DNA of 64,000 nucleotides, taken from Multifurca ochricompacta (taxonomy: Eukaryota > Basidiomycota > Agaricomycetes > Russulales > Russulaceae). Shown piece after piece: positions 48,101-58,856 of the stretch; the stretch's first letter is position 1, and every line of letters starts with the position of its first letter. The DNA is taken from contig WTXG01000167.1 of the NCBI GenBank assembly GCA_022496185.1, positions 1-64,000 on the forward strand. Direction: 5' to 3'. The translations under genes were made by a program, and so were the position numbers. The notes beneath the pieces are model-generated. The model ran no database searches and was not told where the DNA came from. It saw only the letters and a list, made by a program, of their open reading frames with translations.

Positions 48101-49674
48101 ACAACTTCACGCTGAAACACATTGCGGGAAGTCAGAACGCTAGAGCAGATGCATTATCACGCAGACCAGATATGCATACAGGGGAGGATGATAATAACGA
48201 CATCACTGTCCTCCCAGAGGAGGTATTTGCCAAAACAGCCGTCGTCAGTCTCCATGACATGGACCTTTGGGCACAAGTTTCCCAAAATATGAACCAAGAC
48301 CTGTGCCGATCATGGGCTGACGCTCACAATTTGAAGGAAATCAGCGGTCTTTGGTGGAAAGATGGAGATCGACTCGTTGTCACCGGTGGTGACAACATTA
48401 AGAGGGGGGTGATCCATTTTCATCACGACCTCCCCTCCGCTGGCCATCCGGGCATCGCCAACACCTACGCCCTGGCCAGGAGAGATTATTGGTGGCCCAA
48501 TATGAAAAAGGACATCGAGAGCTACGTACAAGGATGCGCATCATGTCAAGCAAATAAGGTGAACACGCACCCAAAAGTCCCACCAATGCTCCCCATTACC
48601 CCCACTACATCGACTCCCTTTCAGACCATCGCCATGGACTTCATCGTCAAGCTGCCCAAATCACGAGGCTTTGACTCTATCCTTACAATCACAGACCACG
48701 ATTGCTCTAAAGCGGCCCTTTTCATCCCCTGTAATGAAACCATCACAGCCGAAGGAGTGGCGAAACTATACCTGAACCATGTATACCGGCACTACGGACT
48801 CCCCAAGAAGATCATCTCCGACCGAGATACCCGTTTTACATCGGCATTTGCGAGGGCCTTATGCAAGACGCTAGACATCACACAGAACATCTCGACAGCA
48901 TATCATCCACAGACAGACGGACAATCCGAGCGGACGAACCAGTGGTTGGAACAGTATCTCCGGTTTTGGTGTAATGGACGACAGGACGACTGGGCAGAAT
49001 GGCTGTCGACCGCGGAATTCGCCCATAACTCATGGCCCAATGGAACGACCAAGTCCACCCCTTTCTCTCTTATCATGGGCTGGACCCCACGCACCACATG
49101 GACAGATAAGCCTATCAACGTCCCATCAGTAACCGAACGGGTAGGCCAATGGGAAGAGCTGCGGCGATCGGCCAATGAAAATCTGGTAAAGGCGCAACAG
49201 TTTCTGGCAGCACAGCCAAGCACATTCACACCTTATCGGACCAATGACTGGGTATGGCTCGAGGGCAGAAACATTCACACGTCACACCCCTCGGCCAAAC
49301 TAGCACCCCGACGTCACGGACCCTTCCAGATCACGAGGAAGCTGTCAGATGTGTCTTACGAATTGCAGTTGCCACCGAAATGGAAGATCCATCCAGTCTT
49401 CCATGCCAAGCTTCTGACCCCTTACAAGGAAACCTCCATTCATGGAGAGAACTTCCCAAGACCCCCGCCTGACCTTATCGATGGCGAAGAAGAATGGGAA
49501 GTGGAGCGGATTTTAGATTCCAAGCGACAAGGCCGAGGGCGCAAGTTGTATTACCTGATCAAGTGGAAAGGCTTCCCAGACTCTGACAACTCGTGGGAAC
49601 CAGCCGGGGATATCTCTGCCCCGGACCTGATCGCGGAATTCCATTCACGACATCCCCAAGCGCCCAGGACATAG
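45152..49674 (+). CDS. Chromovirus Gag-Pol
   Basis: The first in-frame ATG is at 45152. Gag ends in the knuckle CFRCRALGHMSRDC. Protease (LVDSGATDNF), reverse transcriptase (VVYMDDILVAT), RNase H (EVEVDASHFANG), integrase zinc finger and core (CASCQ; SDRDTRF; GQSERTNQ), and a C-terminal chromodomain (EEEWEVERILD..KWKGFPDSDNSWEP) follow. Gag stops at 46201 and pol lies one frame away from about 46153. One extra base in the T5 run at 46192-46196 would fuse them, and with it the whole span is exactly 1508 codons. A TGA at 47965 sits between IVKAL and HWRPYLAG, where Arg is usual. Upstream of 45152 the same frame is open and coding-like back to a TGA at 44882 and, beyond it, to about 44687, but lacks an ATG. 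Confidence 0.88.
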
Positions 49675-49756
49675 TTAAAAGAACGGATTCTTAGCCCTAG
49701 ACGGACCCCCCCCCAGAACCACACTTTACCAGCAACGTTCTACTACCCACTCAAAC

Positions 49757-50948
49757 ATGTCCTCTTCCTTCATCGCTGCCTCCGCTGCCATCGACGCCTT
49801 CGCCGCCACTACTGTGGTTGTGGAAGCTTTCCCGTCCGCTCACCCCTCCACTCGTCCCTCCTCTCCTATCGACTATGAAGCCGCCGAAGAACGAGTTAAA
49901 AACCAGTCACCAAACCCCAACAACGACTTTGACCACTCTGAAGAACCACACCCGAATGACCTCGTCGGCATGGAACAGGATGACGACGTCCCTGAATTCC
50001 CCTTTTTCACCAATAATCCGAACTCCTCGATGTACTTCCCGCTTGAGATCACAATGGCGGATGGAACAAAAGAGATAGCTAAGTACATCTTTTACACCAA
50101 TGGAGGGATGGATGTCGCAGGTTGTATGAAGAAAGACGGACCAGTTTACGGGCCCCCGTCTATTTGGAGGAGCGGTACACTGGGCGTCTCCACCACACGA
50201 TGAGTGACGAACAGCTGGGACATCTCGCGGCTGACGACCCCCGAGCGTTTGCGATTGACGAGGTGATGAACGATATGCGCCTTCTGCGTCTCAAGGCTGA
50301 AGTAATGAGACTGCGGAAGACCCTCGCACTGCGCACGACGTTGAACACCCAATACAAAGAGTATGCGAAACAAATGACGAGGCTCACAAGAGGGATGTTC
50401 CAAGTGGAACAGGAGTTAACAGAGATCCAGAAGAGACTAGAGAAGGGGGATGCGTACCAAACCATCGCGGAAAGGTACGCAGACACTTATGCGCGGCCCT
50501 CCCACCACGATCACTAGGAGCGGCACCACAACTACTGCCGAACCGGTTTGAGATGCCACGAATGCATGAAAACCCCCGAGGCGAGACATGCTGGCGATGT
50601 GACAGCAAATATCACATCAGCTGGAACTGCCCCCTTAATCGCAAGTGGTGTCGTCACTGCCGCAGCAACCTACATTGGAGCCGGTTCTGCATCTTCCGCC
50701 GTATGGGGGTTGCCCCGACGATTGTCAACCCTTCGGGGTGGTGTGGTAAATGCCTACGCCATAATGCAGGCCATCGTGAACTAGACTGTCCAGTCTACGA
50801 CATGTGCCCCCAGTGTGGACGACGCGGCCCGTACGGCTTCCTACGCACCCACCAATGCGCGGCTGACGAGACATATACCATGGAAGATCGAAACTTAGCA
50901 GACGATTATGTGGACCTGGTGCAGGATGATGATGGTGCGCGTTTCTAG
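49757..50948 (+). CDS. Chromovirus accessory ORF: coiled coil plus zinc knuckles
   Basis: The reading frame begins with ATG at 49757, 83 bp after the pol stop, and finishes 31 bp before the 3' LTR. It is split into three frames: 49757-50203, about 50150-50517 and up to 50948. Both changes fall at C-runs (50153-50157 and 50497-50503). One extra C at each gives exactly 398 codons. The N-terminal part is acidic and Ser/Pro-rich. The middle (about 50250-50480) is a Leu/Arg/Glu-rich probable coiled coil. The C-terminal part has two perfect CX2CX4HX4C knuckles (CWRCDSKYHISWNC and CRHCRSNLHWSRFC), then CGKCLRHNAGHRELDC and CPQCGRR..HQC. It resembles a second nucleic-acid-binding Gag-like protein. 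No enzymatic motif and no membrane span were seen. Function unknown. Confidence 0.65.
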
Positions 50949-50979
50949 CTGGGTCAGCTCGAACCAGAAAGGAGGGTGA

Positions 50980-51568
50980 TGTTACGACCAGGACCCAGTC
51001 CTCCACTTTTCTTTACCCTCCCCAACGCGAACCCTTCCCTTCCGCCCACCCTTCACTTCCTGATCACGTCCCCATCCTGGGACCCCTCACGTGCATTGCT
51101 TCCTTCCCCGTGACTGTCATTTGTACATATTTATGTGCTGCTTGTACTTACTTATGCTTTCCTTTGTTTCTTATCTCCTTATCTCTAAGACCAGACACTT
51201 ACTTAATTCCCTATCAGAAGCTCGGCTCTACGCCCTCCGCTTTCGTATATTTGGGCCCACATGACTCCGATATCTTATCATTAGATGCTCACTCGATTAC
51301 GTATATAAGTCCGCTGTCACTACACTGTAGACTTCAGACTCGACTTATTGAATACATCAGTGTTTGTCTTCAGGACTCCCCCTTGAACCCTTTGACTCGA
51401 TCGTCTCAGTGCTTTCGGCACTTTCCGCTTAACATCGTCATTAGGCTGCAGCCCTTCTGACTTTGACTCATTCATTTCAACTCCAAGAAGTCCTATTGAC
51501 CTCTTATCTGAACATACGTACGAAGCTGTCGCACAAGTCGTGCGGAACGTCTCACACCGGACGTAACA
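50980..51568 (+). repeat. Chromovirus 3' LTR
   Basis: 589 bp, same sequence as the 5' LTR by eye comparison; followed by the GGATG duplication. Confidence 0.92.
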
Positions 51569-54500
51569 GGATGGTCTGCAAGTAACTTAGCCAGTGCGTT
51601 GTGAGACAAGACAAAGTCACCGGTGAAGCGACAGGGGTCGTGGGAACAGAGTCCTGCCAGGGTAGAACTTGAGGAAGTCGTGAGTATTAGGCAGGGGGCC
51701 AAGGTGCGGCCCTCATAATACGATGCCAGCCACTGTAGGGTGCGGCTGAGGGCGTATAAGTCGACTTCCGACTTAATGCCCCCGGTGCCACGGACCCAAT
51801 GGTTGGTGGTTTCGCCTGAAGTGTCCATGAGGACAGTGCTGGCAGCGCCAATGAGCTTCTTGTCGACTCGTTTGGCTCGGGAGTGTGAGGTAGCCACATG
51901 AATGAGAGCTAGATCAGAGTGGGGCAAAGCCAGGAAAGCACAGACTTCATCGAGACGTACAGTTGGGGGGCACGTTCCCACGAAGTGGATACGCGTGCCC
52001 CAAGCAGGGAGTTCCCACGGTGCAAAGGCGAGGACGTCGGGTACCCCATTGAGTGGGGGAACGCGATCGGCGAGAGCTTGCAGGGGGTGAGGCGGCGAGG
52101 CGTAGTGGGCGTGGAGGCCCGGGAGTGATGTCGGCATCGGGGGTGTAGGAGTGCGTCGTCCATGGTGCCGCGGAGGTGCTGGATGGGCTGGGAATGGGCA
52201 GGGAGAGAGGCGTACCATAGGGCCGTGGTATCCGCCAATTTCTCAACAAAGAACTTCATCGGTAGCACCTGCGTGAGCTTGTGGAGAGGACCACGAGGAG
52301 CTGTGTGGAAAGAGCCGGTGATCTTGTGGACCACGGCGTTCGAGACGAGTTGGAGTCTCTTGATGAGTGCAGGGGCCTGCCTAGAGTGGACCCAGAGCTG
52401 TGAGCCATAGGTCAATACTGGAAGACAGACTGCATTGAGGACGAGTCTCCAGTTCTTGGTGGAGAGGCCCCGCTCGGAGTTGCCCAGCAAATTCAGCGCT
52501 TGGATGGAGGCGCGGGCACGGCGGCACATGATGTCTACATGAGGACGCCAGGAGAGAGAAGGAGTGAAGAAAAAACCCAAGTATCGCACCTGGGCCCCTG
52601 CCTTGACAACAAAGTCAGGCGCATCTTGGCAGGGGAGAGAAATTTCGCGCGGGGGTAGGTTCCGCGTGCGCGCGCAGGAGAAGAAGAGGGCTTCGGTCTT
52701 CGCTGGGTCTGCGGACATACCAGCGCGGGCCAACCAGTCCATCGTGATCGCATAGTGTTCTCGCAGGGAGGAGACCACTTCATCCCAAGTCGGCGCCCAG
52801 GCGAACAGGAGGCCGTCGTCCACGTACATGGACAACCGGCAACCAGTCCAGGACGCAGCTAGATGGAGGAGCGGGGCGGCATATAGGGTGGCCAGGACGG
52901 GGGAGATGGGAGAACCTTGTGGGGTCCCAATCGTCGTGGGGTGTGGAGGGCCAACAGTGCCATTGAACGACAGGGAGGCGGTGCGATCGGATAGGAAGCT
53001 TAGAACCCAATTCGATACCTGTGGTGGATAGCCAAGCCGTGTGAGGACGGCGGCGCAGCGCTGTGGGTGCACATGGTCGAAGAATCCCGAGACGTCGAAG
53101 AGCACCATGCCGCAGACCATGCCGGAGGCCTGGACGCGGGTGATGTCATGCACGAGGGATAACGCCGAGTCCAAGCAGCATGAGTTGGATCGTGCGCTGA
53201 ACTGAGTGGAGGGGAGGGTGGCGTATCTGTCGATATCAGACGTGAGACGCTTCACAAGGGACTTATCAAGGAGTTTCCCCAATGTCTCCAGGAGGGATAT
53301 CGGACGATGGGCCTTGGCTAGGCTGTAGTCCAGTCGTGCCGGCTTGGGGAGAACGACCGTGAGGGCTCGTTTCCATGAGGCGGGCACATGTCCGAGAAGG
53401 ACGGAGGCATTGAAGAGGGCCGTGACGTGGTCGTCTATCGACGGCCAGGCCCACTTGAGGATTCTCCAGTTGATCTTGGAGAAGCCAGGGGAAGACTTGG
53501 ACGAGGTCTTGCGTAAGTGGTCGGCAATCTCGTCAGATGTGAAGGGCACCCAGGGGCGCACAGGCATAGGAGGAGGGTCATCAGAGAAGACGGTTGGCAC
53601 TGGGGTGGATTCGGACCCGAAGAACTGGGCCACGAAGACCTCTTTGATGGCAGAACGGTCCCAGAGCAGAGGGCCATTGGGCCTACGGATGGCCGGGACA
53701 ATGGAGATGCGTTGCCCATGACGCCAAGCAGCAACGTCCCAGACATTCTGAGAGGAAATGGCCTCGTTGGTCCAAGCAAACTTAGCCTGCCGTATTTCGC
53801 GGCGTAAGGCATCAGAAGCGAGGGCCTTGGCGGCAGGGTCACGTCGAGAGCAATGAAGCGTGGTAACCGCCTGTGTGCAGGCTGGGTTCCACCACTTGGC
53901 CCTTTTGGCGCGAGGCGTGGAGTTGACGGCCAGGTGTGCATCAGCTGTCGTGATCAGAATGTCCAGAAGAGCGTCGGCAAAGGAGTCGACCTCAGCCGAG
54001 GTGGTCAGCTGGGGGATGGGCGGCAAAGAGAGGTCCAGGTGGTTCCACCAGGCAATGAGCGTGTCGTCAGAGACTTTAGTGACGTACGACTTGACAGGCG
54101 GCGCAGGATCGAGGGCCATGAGGGAGTGTTGCCAAGAAAAGCGCAGGCCAGCATGGTCAGAGCCCAGGCTAGCAGCCCCATCCAGGACAACAGGGGATAG
54201 GGAACCGCTGGCACAAAGTGAGAGCGAGGCCCAGACAAGATCAAGGGTGCTGCCAGGATGGTTAGCAGCTCACCTAGTGATGATGCCAGGGGTGGAGACC
54301 AAGTCCAGGCCTTGGTCAGCAGCCCAATCCAGGAAGGAGGAGGCGGAGGAGGAGGTGGGAGTGAGTGAGCCAGGTGGGGCCCAGTCCGGGTGGTGGAGAT
54401 TGAAGTCTCCGGCAATCACAGTGGGGGTATCGTCCAGAACGATCGACGTCAGCGCCTGAAGCGCGGTCGGGTCCCGGACGTCGTTGTAAAACGAAATGAC

Positions 54501-54864
54501 CCGCAGGACATTAGAGCCAATCCTGAGGTCACCAACCAGCACACAAGGGTGTGCGCACACGTCATGCCGCGTTGAGAACTGCGCGGCGAAAGGAACGTTA
54601 GCAAGGTGAGGATGAAATTTCCTCACATAAACGAGGGTCTTGGTGCGAGAGAGCGCCAGTAACAATGGGTAGAAGAAATCCCAGCCAGGGTGGGCTGGGG
54701 CACCGAGGGTATCCTGACCGTCGGGCAAGGAGTCAGAGCGGGAGACCCTGATTCGGCCAAACCAGGGTTCCTGTACCAAAAGAATGTGGTCCTGGGAGTT
54801 AGTGTTCAACACAGCGTGCAGGTTCATGTTACTGTGTTGTATATTGAGGCTCAGGATGGAGCAC

Positions 54865-57800
54865 TCAGTCATATGTAATGCGGAAGGGGTCCTGGGAGGA
54901 CGTCGGTGCCGGCATCACCTTGAGCTCAGAGCATAAGGTGGTGAGGGCCTGGATGAGGTCGACAGCGTCGTCCTCTTCTGGGTTGATGCGGGCATGGACC
55001 GAAGCCCTGTCACCACGACCGCCGATGAGGAGGTCAAAGAAGTAGAGCTCAGCGGCTGCCTCGCGGCGGCGTGAGGACTTGAGCAAGAAGCGGAGGTGTT
55101 GATGACCGCACGCCGTCAGCACAGTTGTGTCAGCTAGGATGCTGCACAGACCGGCGCGGGTGCGAAGTCTGGGGGGGGCGGCGTCCACAACGGCCTGCGA
55201 GAGTTGGCGCGGGCTGAGGGACAGCATGTGATCTGAAGAGGCAAGGCCAGCAGAGGGCGCAGGGGTAGCCGTAAATTCAGAAATGGAAGACGTACTCGGA
55301 GCCTCCTGAACAGGAGGCTGTGCAGTCTTCCGTGTGGCAGTCATGCATGCGTCAGGGCGCGCAACTAGCGGGGCAGGGGCGGGGGCGGCTTGGGCCGGCT
55401 GTGATGGGGCAGCGGCCGGGGCGGCGGGGGCAGTGGCAGCAGCAGCAGGAGCAGCAGTGGCAGCAGCATGGCGGCGTGAATGGCGGGACACAGTGGTGAA
55501 GCCGGCTGGGTCAGCGGCAGCCTGGGTATTCCCGGGAGTGGCGCCGAGGACGGGTGCAGGGGCAACGGATGGGCCCAACCAGTTCTCTGGAGTATCAGCT
55601 AATGGGGGCGCGGCGAAAGGACCCCGCTTGGGGCATTTCGCAGAGCGGGCGTGGTGTCCCACTTGACCACACAGCAGACATTTGAAAGAGCAATCGCACT
55701 GACCTGCAACCTTGTGAGGGCCAGTGCAGCGGGCATTGTGCTCCGCGAAGGGGTGAGCACCACCGCACTTGTAGCACAAAGGCTTATCGAGCGGTTGGGT
55801 GCATACGCGACGGCCATTGGCACGCTTCAGCTGTTGGGTGCGATGACCCAGTTTGTGGCAATGGCCACATTGGACGAGGGTTGGTGCGGGTCTGGCGTGA
55901 ACAAGTCGGGCCAAGTGGCCAAACATGTACGTGGGCACATGCAGGAGCCGGGCAACCTCAGCCTGGGAAAGCCCGTGGAGGGCGAAGACAACCGTCGTGC
56001 AGGCCAAACGGATGTTGGTAGGCTCCTGCTGCCATCACGGCGGGGATGGGAAGAGTGTGTGTGTGAACTGGCCGTTGCGGCGCAGCTCAGTCTGCAAGGT
56101 GGCTGGGTCAAAGATGACGCCATCACCAGCCGAGACATAAACGTCACGCAGCTGGAACCATTCCCAGCCACGGGTGGGGACGAGGTGTCCGCCAGGGAAT
56201 TGCTTCACGAGCGCAGGCTCGTAGGGCAGAAGAGTCTGGAGAGGGTGAACTCCAGCGAAAGTGAAAATGAAATTACCCTCGGATTGGCCAGCGCCTACGG
56301 ACCAGCGGCCGGAAAGAAGGTGTGGGGCTGAGGGGGCCTGGCGTAGGAGAGCCTGGCGAGCACCCAGCAGCAATTGGGGAGGCGGGGGTAAGCCCCGCGA
56401 GAGTGTGCCCACAGGAAGCGGCAGCAGGATCACCGACACCTCGGTGGTGTGCTCCTGCGCAGGCGCGCGCATGAGAGAGGTGGCAGCGGCCTTGGCCGGC
56501 GCCGTGCGGGGGTTGGGCGCACCCTGCATGGTGCGGCCTTGGGCCTTTGTCGCGGCCTGGGCGAAGGACACGGCCCGCAGTTGTTGGGCCATCGTCGTAG
56601 GGCCAACAACGCGGAAGTTGTCAGCAGGGGTCGCTCCCACCGGCCCAGCAGTCGCAGCAGGGGCAGGGGGAGGGGCAGGAGCGCAGGCAGGGGCAGCGGG
56701 CCGGGGGCGAGCAGCCGTAGCCGCGGCAGGTCGAGCAGGGGCCGCAGGCAGAGCAGCGGGGGCCCCTCGTTCCAAGCGGTCGATGCGTTCCAGGACGAGC
56801 GCAAGCGTGGCCACAATGCGGTCGAGGGGGTCGGTGGGGGGTGGTGGCAGAGCCACGGGGTCAGTGGGTACCTCAGTGAGGTAAGACAGAGAGGAAGACT
56901 CAGCTCGAGGGCCCTCTTCAGGGCCCGGCATCTCTTCCTCGAAGGCATGGATGGATGCGGCGGTACCATGGTATGCCGCGTCAAAACCGGAAGCGTGGGT
57001 GGGGTGGAAGAACTCCTCCAGTGGTTGTGAGATCACCGGGGGAGAAACCGCCATCAGGGCAGCAGGCTGGGTCTCGGGGACGACATCCTCAGAACGAGAG
57101 GAGGCGTGGGAGGCCGGGCAGGAGGGGTATGGGGCAGCGCGCGAGAGCGAGCGTGTGGGCGTCGTTGGAGACTCGCGGCGTGCCTTCTTCTTCGAAATCT
57201 GCGCCTTAGTCACAGAACGTGGGGTTCGGTCGAGGTCGGCCAACGGGGAGATGGCCAATAGGTCGATTTCGGCACGGGCCTTGGCGTGGCGTTCGGCCGA
57301 GTATTGGAGTCTGTAAGCAGAGATCTCCTGAGAGACCTCGGCATACATTTGGGCCTCCAGTTCAGACTGGACGCGTGTGCAGGTTTGGTCACGGGCTGCG
57401 TACACCTCAGCAGCAACCTCGGTTTTGAGACGTTGGCGTAGGGTGAGGCGGAGCTCATCTAGAAATTCAGGCGTGGCCACCTGAGCCAGCCATTCGGCGC
57501 ACAAGGAAGCGCGGAGGGATTCATCGATCTGGGCACTGAGGCCATCGATGTGGGCCTGGGCATTTGACTGCCTGCCGTTCAGGAGGTGGTGGAGTTGCGC
57601 CGCCATCGCCTGTAAATGTGCGAGAGGTGTTTGGGGGACCTCAGCCCTATGCGGCAGTGAAACCGCATCAGTAAATTCACCCCCCTCGTGGTAATCCAGG
57701 AGGGAGATGGCGGAGGGTGATCGGAGGAAACCTCGTATCACGGCCCCAAGGATATTGCAGAGCAGTCTGCCCCAGGAGACTGGTTCGAGGCCAGTGTTGT

Positions 57801-58074
57801 AGGCTATCTCACCTGAATGTTGGATCCCAGCGTCGATGAGGGCCGTGGTGATGCTATTGGACCGCTCTAGCATCGCAGCGGTGATGCCCATATCACTGGA
57901 CTCTTCCATGCAGAGGGCGGCCGCGAGGTAATAAAGAGAATAGCCCATGCTATTCTCGGCAACAGTGTGGAGGTCCCGATGATGGGCCTCGTTAAGGTAT
58001 TCAACACAACGCTCATGAGTAGCGGTGTCAAGTCGGATGGCCCGGTCGGGTGTGTCGACAGGGTCATAGAGCAT
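54865..58074 (-). pseudogene. LINE ORF1: Gag-like protein with zinc knuckles, one TGA
   Basis: 1070 codons run in one frame from ATG 58074 to the stop at 54865, interrupted only by TGA at 56035 between FPSPP and WQQEPT. The N-terminal half is helical and includes an Arg/Lys-rich patch (SKKKARRE). The middle is an Ala/Pro-rich linker of very low complexity. The C-terminal half has Cys-His clusters: CGHCHKLGH, where the fourth ligand is lost, CYKCGG..HNARC, and CLLCGQVGHHARSAKC. It is expected to bind LINE RNA. ORF2 begins within its last eight bases, which suggests coupled translation. Confidence 0.75.
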
Positions 58075-58130
58075 GGGGCGGAGTGTGAAACAGGCATGAG
58101 GCGCAGCATACTGACTGTGAAGGTTAGCGG

Positions 58131-58856
58131 GTTAAGCTAGACAAAGACAAGTTGCTTCAGAGGTAGAAGAAACTCTATAATACTATACTACTGACCTAGA
58201 CAAAGACAAGTTCTATATACAAGAGTTAGTCTTAAGGTATGATAGATAGTAGAGTAGGAACTTACGCTTCAGAGGTAGAAGAAACTCTGAAGTGTAAGAG
58301 ACGAAACAGACACCCTTATATACTAGACAAGGGATGGTCTGTGCACTGGGAATAAGTCCACAAGTGCCGGACAAAGTCCAAACAATAAACATGAGGGAGA
58401 AAGGCCATTGGCTACTACAGAAATCACATGTTACATAGTGTATCAGTCAGCTACTGCGGAATGTGAGAAAGAAAGTAATAATGATAATGTAAATAGTCCG
58501 AAACTCCGGTATCTAATCTAATCTACAAAGTAGCTAATCTAATCACCTGATGCCTGAAGCATCACCGAACATCTCCTGTGTTCAACATCCCTCCATGCTG
58601 AAGGCATCTGGTCATAGATGGGAAATGAGTTGGATGAGCACACTGCCATCACAATTAAATGAGCATATCGCCAGCCAGAGATCCAACTTCTCTAACTCTC
58701 AAGTGTGGAGATATGACCATGGTGTTCAGAGGCATATCGCGTTAGATTCGCTTATGCAAACTGAAACCACACCTCTTGCATCACTCTCGAAGTTGAGAAT
58801 TTCACTCATGGTGGGAAAGTGAGACTGGTATACAAAGTCTCCAAATTCCAGCTCTC
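58131..58856. other. Spacer between LINE 5' end and Copia-2
   Basis: Short direct repeats stand out: CTAGACAAAGACAAGTT at 58137 and 58196, and GCTTCAGAGGTAGAAGAAAC at 58154 and 58266. They may belong to the LINE 5' leader or to the LTR of Copia-2. The minus strand from 58590 begins TGTTGAACACAGG, an LTR-like start, but no second copy was found on the other side of Copia-2. Confidence 0.4.

Larger units (their letters stand above)
44079..51568 (+). mobile_element. Complete Ty3-type chromovirus
   Basis: Two 589 bp LTRs (TGTTACG ... CGTAACA) are flanked by GGATG on both sides (44074-44078 and 51569-51573). A purine tract AGAAAGGAGGGTGA precedes the 3' LTR. Internally it holds gag-pol ending in a chromodomain and, unusually, a further reading frame before the 3' LTR. 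The LTRs look identical, so the insertion into the LINE is recent. Confidence 0.93.
43413..54872 (-). pseudogene. LINE ORF2: endonuclease-RT-RNase H, interrupted
   Basis: The start ATG at 54872 overlaps the ORF1 stop (ATGACTGA). The AP-type endonuclease shows VQEPWFGR, AGDFNLHHPDW and SDHAGL. The reverse transcriptase shows RPISLLETLGK, FDVSGFFDH, GTPQGSPISP and MYVDDG. An RNase H-like part follows (VLMDTSGE). The zinc-like tail CHCDGVT..CPLH ends at 43413. Breaks are: an in-frame TGA at 54270, a one-base frame change at a G5 run (52139-52143), and the chromovirus insertion after LLADHP, which reads on as LLDITFMWC at 44078. Rejoined at the duplicated target and with one base restored, the length is exactly 1322 codons. 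Confidence 0.85.
43157..58130 (-). mobile_element. Tad-like LINE retrotransposon, split by a chromovirus
   Basis: The element has two overlapping reading frames on the minus strand and ends in a run of about 22 A (T-run at 43157-43178). The chromovirus with one duplicated 5 bp target (44079-51573) lies inside ORF2. The left boundary is the poly(A). The 5' boundary lies a little beyond the ORF1 start at 58074 and was not fixed. I found no target duplication. Without the inserted element it is about 7.5 kb. Confidence 0.85.

Noticed and set aside
52535..57458. Numerous long frames opposite the LINE genes
   Set aside because: The GC-rich, Ala/Pro-rich LINE coding sequence opens shadow frames on both strands; none carries an independent motif.
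58138..58590. 3' LTR of Copia-2
   Set aside because: It has an LTR-like edge and internal repeats, but no second copy could be matched on the other side of the element by eye, so it is left unassigned.
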